64,000 nucleotides of DNA from Agarophyton chilense. Its lineage: Eukaryota > Rhodophyta > Florideophyceae > Gracilariales > Gracilariaceae. Shown piece by piece: positions 42,786 to 53,997 of this stretch (position 1 is the stretch's first letter; the number at the start of each line of letters is the position of its first letter). The notes under the pieces were generated by a model that searched no databases, was not told the DNA's origin, and worked only from the letters and a program-made list of their open reading frames with translations. Both the position numbers and the translations under genes were made by a program. The stretch spans positions 248,001-312,000 of the forward strand of contig JARGXX010000003.1 in NCBI GenBank assembly GCA_030374765.1, written 5' to 3'.

Positions 42786-44825
42786 TTAGTTTTTCTGCGC
42801 CTGCTCCGCTGGAGCCGGCTGCTCAGGACGTTGAGCAGGCAACGCCGGGGCATCAGGTCCAGAAGGTACCGCAGAAGCGGTGGGGTGACCGACCACGTTG
42901 GTGACACGGAAATACGGTGCACGTACGACCCTAGCTCGGAGAAGCGACACGTGACGTGGAACATCCGTTCGAGCACGGATAACGATGCAATCGGGACAGC
43001 TGTTTTGTCCTCCGAGGAGAGGGCCTCGTAATTGACTACGACTTGTGCCCATTCTTGGAGAAGTATGGCCTGGTTTGTAGCAGAGATGACAAATCAGGCC
43101 ACAAGCCGGTGTTGGATGGCGAGGCTCGGCGAACTTTACCGCGGGGCGGGTATCTCTCCAACCAGGACACGAAAAGCGGACATTACCACTCTCGTGTGGG
43201 ACGCGTGAGGCACCAACGCGACCATTATCCGCACAGAGTAGCGTGTCATCCTCAATCATGTATTGTGACTCGTCCAAGGTTGAGGGTAACTCCGTTGTCG
43301 GGATGGAATGAGCGTCCCTATAGGCTAGCTGCACGTTAGCATAATCCCTTCGAGAGTCCTGTTCGTCGATCATCGAAGCTGACGGGGTACCCGGTTGTAA
43401 CATTAACGCTTTTGCGGACCTAACCCTGGAGCCAGGAGTGCGTGCGCGCAGGGGTTCACCTTCTGCACGAGCGAACTGCACTAGTTCCAAGTACGTGGCT
43501 TTAGGTCTATCTTCTTGACGTCGAGCACCAAGAGCCCGGATCGCCGGGTCCAAACCATCGACAAACATGATACAACGCTCTTCAGCGGGGTAAACATTGC
43601 CACAGCGGTGGAAGCCCTTGTTAAGGCGCGACGAATAATCGGTTTCCGACTCGCCTGACCGTTGGCGAGTGTTCCGCAGGGCTCGTATAGCCTGCTGAAT
43701 GGCGGAGTTAGTAGCATACGACCTCAGGAGGTACTGAACTGCTTCAGGCCAGCATGTGACCCCTCCTTCGGAGGCGCGTGATGAAAATCTGACAGAGTGA
43801 TACTGGTCTTCAGCAAGCCCACGTAAGAAGTACGGTAGGGCATTGTAGGCCTGTCCCTCGTTCATTTCAAGGATGTCAGCTTCCGCGACAAAGCGTGCCA
43901 AGAAATCCCACACCAGTATTTGGTCTTCTCCAGTAAACAACTGGTTGCGAAGTGAGATCTGCATTCGCTTAATGCAGTCCTTCACTCTTCCCGTACCACG
44001 GGGTGTACGATCCAAAGAGGAGTCCTACAAACGGTAGTACCAGTATGATAAGAGTTTCTTAAAGAGAGAATTGGTCGGTTTCAGCTCCTTCAAACCTGTG
44101 TGCTTCCTTCCCTTCATGCGGGCGCGGATCACATCATGGGTGGCTGTTGACCGCTTAGAGCGTGAGGAACGCTCACGGCGAGCTACTTCCACCGATGATT
44201 CGGAAGAGTCAGACTCCGAGGATGAGGAATCTGACGGTTCGGTATCCGTATTTCTTCGCTTCCTTCGAGCCTGGAGGTTTTCTTCCTTACTTCTCTTGTG
44301 GGATACTGCAACCGGCTCGGCCGGATCATCCCCCGACATCAGGGTTTGTTCCAACGTCTCGAGAGGGCTTCGGACGTGCGAGAACTTGTCCGCGACGTCC
44401 TTGACAAAGGCCGAGGGTCCACTAAGGGGCTCTAGAATCGAGTTCACATCCGCACGGATGACACGGAGGTCCTCAGAAAAATCCTGCGTAGCAGTGTCAT
44501 CCACCTTCTTGCCAAGGGAATCAAACTCCTCTGCAAGGATGACTTGAGCTTCTCGCATAGAGCGGAGTTGCTCTTCCACAGCTGCAAAGCTGGGATGGAG
44601 AGTGACATCCCTAACAGGGGAGAGCATCTGGGTGGCGGCAGACGCCGGTCCTGCTCCACTTGCTGGGGGTGTCGAATCAGAGACAGGAGGTCTCGAGGTC
44701 CTTCCACCTGGCTCGGCAGTCGATCCACCGGTATGAGACCGTGAACGGATCGGGATACGGGATGGTTGCGATGGTTCCGGTGCACCGGTTTGACTCTGCG
44801 TCCTCGGACGGTCTTTGGACGACAT
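42786..44825 (-). pseudogene. TE-3 Gag, one in-frame stop
   Basis: ATG 44,825; TAG at 44,025-44,027 breaks a frame that otherwise runs to 42,786 (about 680 codons). N-terminal Ser/Pro-rich part, then the mixed-charge K/R and S/D/E tract (about 44,160-44,290), then the Gag core (I-S-L-R-N-Q-L-F-T-G onward). The CCHC knuckle C-H-L-C-x4-H-x4 ends in Arg instead of Cys. It uses another frame than protease-Pol, so Pol would need a frameshift or separate start. Confidence 0.7.
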
Positions 44826-44969
44826 GAGATCAGAATCCGTTACAACGTGATTATCCAAACCCGATCAGCTAGTGGGGCCAAGAAACTTCCTCGACGAGGG
44901 CAACTGAGATCAACCTCAATTTATGAGTCCTCTTTCCGATTAATCGTGACTGCGTGTGCCCGACTCAAA

Positions 44970-44988
44970 TTTCTAAGTCGGGAGACCA
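44970..44988 (-). promoter_or_regulatory. TE-3 primer binding site
   Basis: On the element strand TGGTCTCCCGACTTAGAAA, three bases after the 5' LTR. The same 19-mer lies three bases after the TE-4 LTR, and a near-identical one in TE-5. The primer tRNA is not identified. Confidence 0.7.
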
Positions 44989-44991
44989 GTT

Positions 44992-45879
44992 TGTAGGACA
45001 ACGCTTGGAGCAGAGACACAACGAAGATGTTCAGGATCTTCCTCTCTTGAGAGACACGTCTTAGGCGGAAGAAACGCGTCCCAGCGGAGCACAGAAACAG
45101 AGCCACTCTGGAGAGGCACGACGGAGTCGGGTGTAAGGCCGAGGCCAATTCGGCGGGATATACCTAGATTGTTTAGGTGAGCACGGCACAGCCCGGGGTG
45201 TGACCAATCCTAGGAGGAGCGGTTTCACGGCGATTGTCAGAAAAGGAGCGAGGAAACACTCGTATGAGGGGGACGAGCGGGGTGAGTGAGCCGGCCACTC
45301 ACGAGAGCCAAAAAGAAGAACAAGAAAAAAACGGGGGCGAAACCCTATACAGGGGCGAGACTTCGACAAGTGTCGGCGATTAAATATGAACCCACGGTGG
45401 TGGTAGCACTCTGGTTGACAGAGGGGTAGATGAACTAACGCGCGACGGGCGCTCACGCAGTATGCGGTGAAGACGCGCCGAAGGCGAAAAGTTCAGAGCC
45501 AAGACTCCCTCCTTGGGATCTCCCAAGAGGGTGTTTACTGGGGAGCAGTGCTCAACCTCCTAAGTAGTGTGGCGCGCGGCCCTTCACAGTGGGCGCGCGC
45601 CCGAAAAAGAGACACTAAATAGTGATAGCGTAGCTAAATAAATACTGAAAATTACTAAATAATACTAACCATTAAGTAGAATCCGGGCCACGTGTGGCAC
45701 GCCTCGCACTCGAGCGTCGGCATCCGTGCAGTCCACGTGTTCTACCAGTGTGCACTTCCGGTCCTAACCGGCCGTCGGCACGCAATAGCGGTATAGCTTG
45801 TCATAGACCAAGGTAGTCCTCAAGCGAGCGAAATCTTCAAGTCCTGGGAAGGAACCCCCTTGAAGGGCATTGTCCTTCA
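44992..45879 (-). repeat. TE-3 5' LTR (888 bp)
   Basis: Partner of 34,772-35,659; followed by the target duplication TATCT. Confidence 0.92.
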
Positions 45880-45884
45880 TATCT

Positions 45885-46130
45885 GATAAATAATTGTCAG
45901 GATAGTTTATGCGCTGGAAAAATTCAGTACATTTTTTTCAATGAAAACTTGTATAAAGGATTGTTGGCAAAAACTGATCTCCATTGATTTTGATGCTTTT
46001 ACTGGATACATTTTGAGATGTTTTGTAGGTATTATTGAGGCCAAAGTGGCGAACAAAAACTACTAGATCTCCCAAACTAAACCTTAATTGCTACATTGCT
46101 TCACTTTTTTTGTACAAGTGTCGACAATAT
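45885..46130 (+). pseudogene. Tc1/mariner transposase, decayed, C-terminal part
   Basis: Reads straight on from 34,771 once TE-3 is removed: I-V-R-I-V-Y-A, then I-K-D-C-W-Q-K-L, then a degenerate C-terminal helix corresponding to the Tc1 end (W-R-x-V-K...A-W...I-x-S-M-P-x-R). Several stops. The terminal inverted repeats are not resolved. Confidence 0.6.
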
Positions 46131-47639
46131 GCGAAGAACTAGAACTATAACCTTATATACTCAAACACATCATCATAATATCTAAAAGGTAACCGATCTC
46201 AAATTGCAAAAAAAGCATTTTTTCACAAAGGTCGAGTTATAAAACTAAACATAATAAATTGTTCGGATTAATAGTATGGTCATCAGAACCATTTTCATTA
46301 TATTTGGCTGCCATACGTCTCTGACGTTTTTCTATGTACTTTAGATTCGCCATTTTTCGCTTTCTCCTAACTTCCTCACCAATTGCATATAAACGATTTT
46401 TGCTTCGATTAAAATCGGCACCATCTTAAGCCCGAAGTGGATGCTACCCAACATGTGCGTTTGTCATGGCAACAAAAAACAAAAGAAGTTCGTTATAAAA
46501 CTTCTCACTCCATCGGTACTTTGACCCTATAACATTCAATAACTGTGATAATCGACCGAAGTTTTTTCCCCGATAATTTTATCCGAAAAATTCTTACTAT
46601 TATAATTAACTTTTGATTGGGATGGTATTCCCCTCATCGAGTTTTTCTTCGAATAAAATGCACGAACATGCTCTGAAGCATATTGGTATCCATTATCCAT
46701 TAAAACCCTCTATTGATCGGGATATTTTTCTAATAAATCTTCAGTTTTCATTGTATAATTATTATTTTTCATTTTTTCTCTTCTGGAACATATTTTTATG
46801 ATTATGTAAATTTGATATATATAAATCAATGTCTGTTTCTAAGCCAGGGGCATGTGGAGAAATATTAATTTACATTTTATTTGAGGATACAGAGACTTCC
46901 GTTTTCAGATCATGAAGCTTATATTTGCGGCTAAACTATATTTTGACTTCGGCCATGTCACCAATTGGACTAAAATATTGTGGGAATATAATGTAGAGAA
47001 ATCCCAAAATGGAGCAAACCTCTCGAGGTGTCCGGTACCCCGATCTTTTGAGAGGGGTAGCATTGCAGACAAGCTCTTCGCACTACCCTTTTGTGGGTGT
47101 AAGACGACGATGGTAACTGGAGAAACCTGCGATTGTGAATACCAAAAAAGAAAAAGAGATAATAGAAGAATCCAAGAATGAAGCATCGGTAGAGAAACGA
47201 GAAAAAGGAAAGGGAATAAGGAGGAAAAGAAAGAGAGGAACAGAACGCACGAGAAGGGGTACAAAACCGCGAAAGGTGTGAATAACACTGGACGAATGGC
47301 GTACCAAATGGCAGGAAAGAATCCTATACAGGAGCGGTGTACTGTTCTACACAAAAAAACGCATACTCCAAAGAAAAAAACCAAATATGAGTCATACAGG
47401 GACTCCTGTGCTTACCCGACGGGTAGAATGGACAAACCGGACGCGGTTCTTCTCCTTCGAGTGATAAGCATCGCGTAGGCGACCTTAATTAAAGCTGAAC
47501 ACTCGGGGTTCCCTTCATTTCGTGATGGTGATCGCCGTGCTTCCATAACCTAAATATGAAGTATCATATAATAAACTAAAACAGTAAACGAAAATAGCGC
47601 AAACCATCAACGGTCTATACACGTTTCATATGTGCCCCT
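46131..47639. other. AT-rich region, nothing recognised
   Basis: No gene with recognisable motifs. A purine-rich run (47,130-47,280) makes long but low-complexity frames on the other strand. Probably more transposon debris. Confidence 0.4.
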
Positions 47640-48400
47640 TCTCATATTGGAGGCCATGCAATGGTTTCGACTCAAGGAGAAATACTCCTGTAAACATACC
47701 CAAATGTAGCGCGTAATCAAGGCATACATCCAGCATCAACCGGTCCAAAACATACCTTTCATACCAGAAAAAAACTCATAAAAGAGTAGTGAATCCTCCG
47801 ATACATCTGGTAACTTATGAAATACAACACAAGTCATCGTACGCATTCGCGTTGCTCTACAGATAACATCTGTTGCGTATCTACAGAACTGAAAACTTCT
47901 GAATCCCAAAGAGCGGCGCAAAATACGCTTTACTGGCCAAAGCCCACCAATTTAATCAACGTAGTTATTGTATAATAAAAAGCAAACAGAGCGGACAATT
48001 TTCAGAATCGACCTCTCCAATGTCGCTCCGTTGATGTTAAAGAGTTGGCCAAGAAACTTCCATTTTCCTCCATGAGGCATGGTTCTTAACGTCAACAAAA
48101 ATCCTTACACCCAAACGAATATCGACGCCCTTTTTCACTATTTCAACTTCCTTCGATAATTGTCGACACCCTGTAACACAGTACGTCTCATTCATTTGCA
48201 GAGAAATTAGTCATTTCCATGATTGTATGTGATCGATTTTGGAAATAAAACGAGGCATAAATGGAACTTTCTGAATGGGTTTCATCGTCTGAATCACGGT
48301 TTTTTTTTAAAAAATACTGTTGTACTTTGTTCTTCTGTTCAAGCGCATTTTCGGTAAGGAGATCTACCGCTTGAGCTGCATGCTCGATGGTACTAGGGCT
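47640..48400 (-). pseudogene. decayed DDE transposase (DDE superfamily endonuclease type)
   Basis: On minus, in pieces: M-E-M-T-N-F-S-A-N-E (about 48,190), W-N-S-E-K-G-R-R (about 48,150), then H-G-G-K-W-K-F-L-G-Q-L-F-N-I-N-G-A-T (about 48,060) and Y-A-T-D-V (about 47,860). This order (N-F, W-N-x-G-R-G-R, L-K-H-G-G-x-W-D-F-L, Y-A-x-D-V) fits the DDE endonuclease family common in oomycete and algal genomes. Frames change several times; not functional. Confidence 0.5.
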
Positions 48401-50738
48401 CATGTTGAACAGGAGGGGAGTGGAATTGGTAGAGCTAAGACTTTACGTGATGGTAGTTGAGAGACGATCAACTTCTTGAATGAATACTGCTTTATTGAGT
48501 AGTAACTAGGTAATTGTATATGAGACTGACGTGTTATCTATATGAAGAGTTAATACATTGTTACTGTATCTTTTCTAGCGAGACGAAATTACAACGCAAA
48601 ATAACAATCTCGTCGTTATCGTTGCTTTTCTTACGCAAATACTCATGTGTACATGGAGACTACTGTGATACTGTGGAGAGATTTTATTTACGTCAACATG
48701 TTGCATTTTTTTGAAATATCTAATAGATATCTGGGTTGTGGTTTCGATATCCGTTGGCAAATACAAAATTGGAGTCTATGTGGACGATTTTTTTGGTTTG
48801 GAACAAGCAAAGAGATGTCGTGAAAAAATCTGCAAGCCTTCCTAAAAGAGTCCGATGGTAATCTTTTCCTTCGCAGGCGACAAAAATTTCAAAGCCTGCT
48901 GAGAAGGGATTTACCAAAGTTTCGGGAATTGAAGTCCTGGAAAATGGCACACTGGTGCCAAAACGAGAGAAGATCAGAACCCTGATAACAATCACACAAA
49001 GGCTGTTGAAGAAAAAGTTATGGAAGATGAAAAGAATATAAAACGTAGTGAAGAAATGGGCGTGATTTATGCTCTTAAGGTGACAGCTATTTTCGGTATT
49101 TGAAATGATGTATACCGTTTCATCCTTGATAAGAAAGTATGCTAGTGGCAATGTAGTTCGCGAAGTGAAGCTGGAATTATTTTCAAAACTAGCACCATTG
49201 ATCTCGATAAATATAAAAAAGCGGTTGAAAAGAACTGTTTTCTGTACAAAGTCACGTTTAAGTGGTGAAGGAGTAGTATTTTCCGAATGTTAAAATCCCT
49301 TGCAAATCTGTGAGGGACCAAATCGGATTGATTCGATCACAGAACAGAATTGCAAAACTGCAATGCGACATCGATGGAACAAAAACCAGCCAATAAACCT
49401 GTTGGAAGACATAGCAGTCAGTCTTTGACTGCGGTGGCTTCTTAGAAATCGGAATAATTATCGAACACGATAAACTATATTCATTGATAATCGATCGCTT
49501 CTTGGAGCTCTTCTGATGGGAATTAGCAAAATGCGCAGCTTTAATCGGATTTGCAGACCGTGACCGCCTTATTTCTCGTCTGTGCTCTAACAATGGATTA
49601 TTTTTATGCCGGTAGTGGACACAATCCAACCGATGAACCATTACGGGCTTTTTGATCTAGCTGAACGGCGGGTGAAAGTGGTGGCGGAGGAGGAATACGG
49701 TTAGAAAGCTTTGGTGTTTTTGGAGTGGCTTGTGCAAGAACAAGTTCCTTGCTATCGATTTTAAGACGGAGAAGTAGTCGAGAATTTGTTCAGAAGGTAT
49801 TGAGTCGAACTATTTCATAATAATTGACAATTAAAAGCAGGTGATGTCGCTCGAGGAGCAACATCAGTGTAAGATTTTTTTCCCCACGAGCTCAGTAGAG
49901 AATTGGTAGCAGCGAATCAAAGCATATAAAAATGGACAGCATCGCGCTCTAAACAATATTTTAGTGTATGTCCAGAGATATTCGTTTACGGCTTAGCACT
50001 GGATCTTTTCAGACATGGCGATCTGGATCTTGGGATTGAGTTGTAGCTCTTGTTTAACGGGTAGCTCAGCCTAAGGGATTTATTGCAGCTAAAGGTATTG
50101 GATGTAGCTATGTTGCCGCTAACCAAAAAGCGGCCGCATTCTGGAATGCTCAAGATTGCAATACGAAAAAATTGCTCAACGAATCAGTCACCGTAAAGCC
50201 GTATTTTCTTACACTGTTGATTAGAAAACTAGTTAGAAGAAGGAAATTGGCTGGAGCAGAGTTGCATTTCTAATATCAACCATCCCCGGTTTCGGGCTGG
50301 TCTTCGAAGATCCGTCGAGCGTTGAGGAATGCCGTTCGCTGCAACCCCATACATACCATGATTATATCGCAGAAAACCAATGATCTCACTGCTCGTCTCA
50401 CCAATAAGTAAATTAAATTCCGAGGAAGTTGGAAAAGCGATAAAACATTTAGGGATACATTCAACCACTTAATTTTTATCAAGCACTAAACTAATTATCC
50501 CCGACGCTACTTCATGAATTCGAAGACTGTTTCAATAGTTCATTTCCATCTTTTAGCGTACCGCTGGCAGATGGGGCTCGGGGTAGTAGTCATCAAGTGC
50601 AACCTAAGCCGAAAGTCGTTAAAGTAAGTTCGTCAAAATTCTGGAACCGGCGCGTAGAACTCTGATACTCGGAATCGGTTTTCTGAAAAAATCGTCAAGA
50701 CAGAAAACTGCCTCCCAAAATATCAATTTTGAGCTTGA
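48401..50738. other. AT-rich region, nothing recognised
   Basis: Only short frames (up to 143 codons) without motifs. Base composition resembles the mariner/DDE debris to its left and contrasts with TE-4. Confidence 0.4.
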
Positions 50739-50743
50739 AATCT

Positions 50744-51192
50744 TGTAACACAATAAAAGGCAGGTGGGTCAGCGTACGGGTCTCGACCGGTGGTAGCGTG
50801 GTAGAGCGTGTTCTAAGGTTCGAATCCTTGACGGCAGCACTCCCAGAGTACTTGGTGCAATGGGCTGGCGTTTACTGCGGAATCCTACAGGTTGGAGCTA
50901 CAGAAACGATGGCTTGAAGACCAAAGGGTGGAACTAATATACCAAAGAGGTTTATTTAGTATCCTAACGGTGCCTACCGTATTCTAAGGGAGAAGCGTCA
51001 CTCGAGCCAAGTAAATAGTACTGGCGAGGCGCTGAGATCTCCCTGGCACTGTAGTGTTAATGTATTACACTATTAAAATAAATTAATAATCTACATAAGT
51101 CCACCTAAGGTCGACCTGTCCACGTGTCGCCTGTAAGATACCTCAAGGCCCGGCGGCTTACAGGGCTCAACCGTTATCATCGCTCCTTCACA
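50744..51192 (-). repeat. TE-4 3' LTR (449 bp)
   Basis: Partner of 58,265-58,710. Contains a tRNA-like stretch near its 3' end on the opposite strand. Confidence 0.92.
50791..50835 (+). other. tRNA-like segment with perfect B box in the TE-4 LTR
   Basis: TGGTAGCGTGGTAGAGCG (D-arm/A-box-like, 50,791-50,808) is followed by GGTTCGAATCC (50,817-50,827), an exact Pol III B box within a T-arm-like AAGG-loop-CCTT. The anticodon arm is missing, so it is not a tRNA gene. The other LTR has the same at 58,310-58,350. Orientation is antisense to the element. Confidence 0.5.
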
Positions 51193-51208
51193 TATCTCCC
51201 CCCTCAGG
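51193..51208 (-). promoter_or_regulatory. TE-4 3' polypurine tract
   Basis: On the element strand CCTGAGGGGGGAGATA directly before the LTR; resembles the TE-3 tract. Confidence 0.7.
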
Positions 51209-51600
51209 ATTTGGCCGTCACGGCGAAGTCCAGATGGCCTCATGATTGACCCCGGGGACTGGAACACTTCCTCAGGTGTATCTCCGCCGAAGAATCGTGC
51301 TCGGCTCGCGGGGGCCGGTTCAGGTGGTCTAGTCGGCTCCTCGGGTGACCCTAGTCCCGGTTTCGCTCCTGCAAATTGTTTCGAGGACGATGGAGTTACT
51401 TCTGCACCGCCCCTATGAGTCCTGTTGGTTTTCAGAGCGCTTCTGCGAACTTTGAGGTCATACCGAGGGTTGTTAGGCCTCTGTTAGTTTCTCGAATATG
51501 TTAAAGAAAGTAGTGCTTGTGCTTTCCCAAGGTGTGTCTTGTATCTTAAATGTGCGTGCCCCGGGACGGCATCCAACCTTGAGATCGTCTTGGGTCTTCC

Positions 51601-53997
51601 TCAGGTGTCTGCGAAGGACTGAATTTGTTCCCTGATTCGGGAGCTACGACGAACCGTCGTTCTGCGGCGAACGGTCGTGTCGGGAGGCGGTTTGGAAGGA
51701 GTTTGGGGATTAAACGGACCAATGGTTGAATTATTCGGACCAATGGATGCCCCTTCCTGAAGGCTGCGCTCAGAGTGGCAGATTCTGCGCCAATAGTGGG
51801 AGATAAAATTAGCCGGAATGGTTTCAGGATCTTTCCAATTATCTTCCTCAGGTGTGTAGCCGAACCAACGGACGCGATAGCGCATAGTTCCATCTTTTCC
51901 CCGACCAGCGGAGATGATGCGCTCCATTACATATTCCGGTTGATGTTCATCCTCCGTGAGAAGAGTGTAGTCCAGAGAGGCGAATCCATCGGAGTGGGTT
52001 GGGAGCGATGGGTCATAGTAGTTGGCATTGACCATCGTGTCCGTGGGGCTAGTCGAGTCCTCCGGAACTTCCTTAGGGGGTTTGGAGACTTGATCGTCGA
52101 CCTGAGGTCGTGGTGCTTCCATTGGGCGAGGGGGCTGGGACTTTGGTGGTCCGGAGGAGCTGGGAGCTCGTGTCTCGCGTTCAATGGATATTGTGTCTTG
52201 TAGGCCGTCAATGAGTAATGAGATGGTGTGTTATCGTCTCGTAGAGCGGGGTAAGAGCTTCGGTGTAGTGTCCTCGAGTTCATCACCGTCCTATAGTGGC
52301 CAGTCCAGGTAAACCAGGTCTCCTATCTCAAAGATCTGTGTGTTCCAAACGGCTTTGTCGAAATTGATCTTGTAGCGCCGTCGGGCTTTGGTTAGTACAG
52401 TTCTATCCGATTGGAGAATGAGGTCATTGAGTCGGCGCGAGTAGCGCTTCGCCTAGGTAGGAGTCATCTCTTCGGTTATTTCCTGGGGTATGATAGACTC
52501 CTGAAGGTCAACAGGTATCGCCGGCGGCGCTCTCGTCAGCGATAAGTCAAAAGGTGTTGTCCCCGTGGAAGCGTGCACCTGCGAGTTGTAGGCATAACCC
52601 AGTGGCTCAACGTAGTCGTCCCAGTCCAATTGGTGCTCCGAAACGTAGTGCGCTAATCGGTCCAGAAGGGTGCGATTGAAGCGTTCGGCTTCGCCATTGG
52701 TTTGCAGGTGGTACGCCGTGATGGTCACATGTTTGATACCTACTGTAGCACAGACATGCGAGAAGAATTTGGATACAAACTGGCCGCCGTTATCCGTAAT
52801 GAAGTGAAGTGGCATGCCATATGTAAATACCCCGTGGGACAGGAAGGCCTTGCCTACATCCGTGGCTGTTGTATTTTTTAGGGGTAAGGCTCGGGTAAGT
52901 TTGGTAAACCTATCGGTTATAACCAAAACAAATCGTTTCCCGTTGGATGACTTAGGCAAAGGACCAATTATATCCATTGCCACAAATGCCATTGGACCTG
53001 CGGCGGGGAAGAGCTTCAATTTGGCCTGATTCTTGGCACGAAACCCTCGGATCTGTGGGCACGATGCACAGTTCCGTGCGGTTTGCCATAGGTCCTGCGC
53101 CATTAGTGGCACGTAGAAGAACTTCCTTCGGGTTTGGTACATCAGTCGGCCTCCAGGATGACCAGCCAAGCGGGGGAAATAGGCGAGGTATAAGAATCGC
53201 GCCCTTAGCGAAGTTGGTATTACCCCTTGGAGTGCGCCATCCAGCGGTGAGCGGCGACATATTATTCCAAATCGGTCATAGTCGAACAGGCATTGTGGGT
53301 TTTCTACCAATTGGGCTGTTTTCTTACAGTACTCGTCCTCGACCTGCGCCTGTAGGGGTTCCTCAATAGTGATAGGGAAGAGTTCTTTTTCCTCCGGGTC
53401 TATCGCATCGACCTGAGGTGGTGCCGAATTGGGTGGTACTGCATCCCAGTACAATAGGTATACTTCTTTCTTATTTACCTCAGAATCCTCCGATTGCACG
53501 TTACCCAATAGGTCATCTGTTTCTGTATAGTCCTGAGGGCCATCATCTGTAAAGGGGGTGGGAATTAGGTCATCCAATGGAGTGTCATCAGTTCTGTCGG
53601 TAATGATTTTCAACAGGGCATCTGCTGCCAGGTGCTTGATTCCAGGCCTATAGTTTATCTCGTAGTCATATTCTGACAGCCTGAAGCGCCACCTAGCGAG
53701 GCGACTCGATGCATCGGTCATATTGAGTAACCAGCGGAGTGAATCATGGTCTGCCCTAATGGTAAACCCGGTTCCCTCGAGGTACCAACGGAATGTAAAT
53801 TCTGAAAATACGAAGGCTAGGCATTCCTTCTCGGTAGTACTGTAGTTTCGCTTCGCGCTGGTGAGCGTTCTGCTCCAGTAGCCAGTAAGTCGATAGTCCT
53901 TCGGTGAATCCTGTTCCTGTAGCGGGGCATAATCCTCTTGGACATCAGAGGAATCTGTGTCCAGGACGAAAGGCCTATTGGGCTTTGGTAAAGCCAA
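51601..53997 (-). pseudogene. TE-4 RNase H, integrase and chromodomain
   Basis: RNase H: V-L-D-T-D-S-S, T-T-E-K-E-C-L-A, R-A-D-H-D-S-L-R-W. Integrase: Asp in V-A-M-D-I-I-G-P, Asp in I-T-D-N-G-G, Glu in G-E-A-E-R-F-N-R, so the triad is kept. A TAG at 52,453 and later stops separate the chromodomain (Y-R-V-R-W-F-G-Y-T-P-E-E-D-N-W, about 51,830-51,880), which is in the same frame. Not translatable as one protein. Confidence 0.75.

Larger units (their letters stand above)
34772..45879 (-). mobile_element. TE-3: chromovirus (11.1 kb) with antisense ORF, inserted in a mariner copy
   Basis: Two LTRs of 888 bp each, element ends TG...CA on its own strand, flanked by target duplication TATCT (34,767-34,771 and 45,880-45,884). 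Read on minus: 5' LTR, primer site, gag, protease, RT, RNase H, integrase, chromodomain; then an accessory gene on plus; then polypurine tract and 3' LTR. Structural ends are perfect, but stops and catalytic changes have killed it. The two flanks join into a Tc1/mariner transposase. Confidence 0.93.

Noticed and set aside
46905-47384. 159-codon minus-strand frame
   Set aside because: Rich in F/L/S because the other strand is purine-rich; no motif.
46116-48170. inverted GTGTCGACAAT at 46,119 and 48,158 as transposon terminal repeats
   Set aside because: The core GTCGAC is self-palindromic, so the match is weak, and it does not extend.
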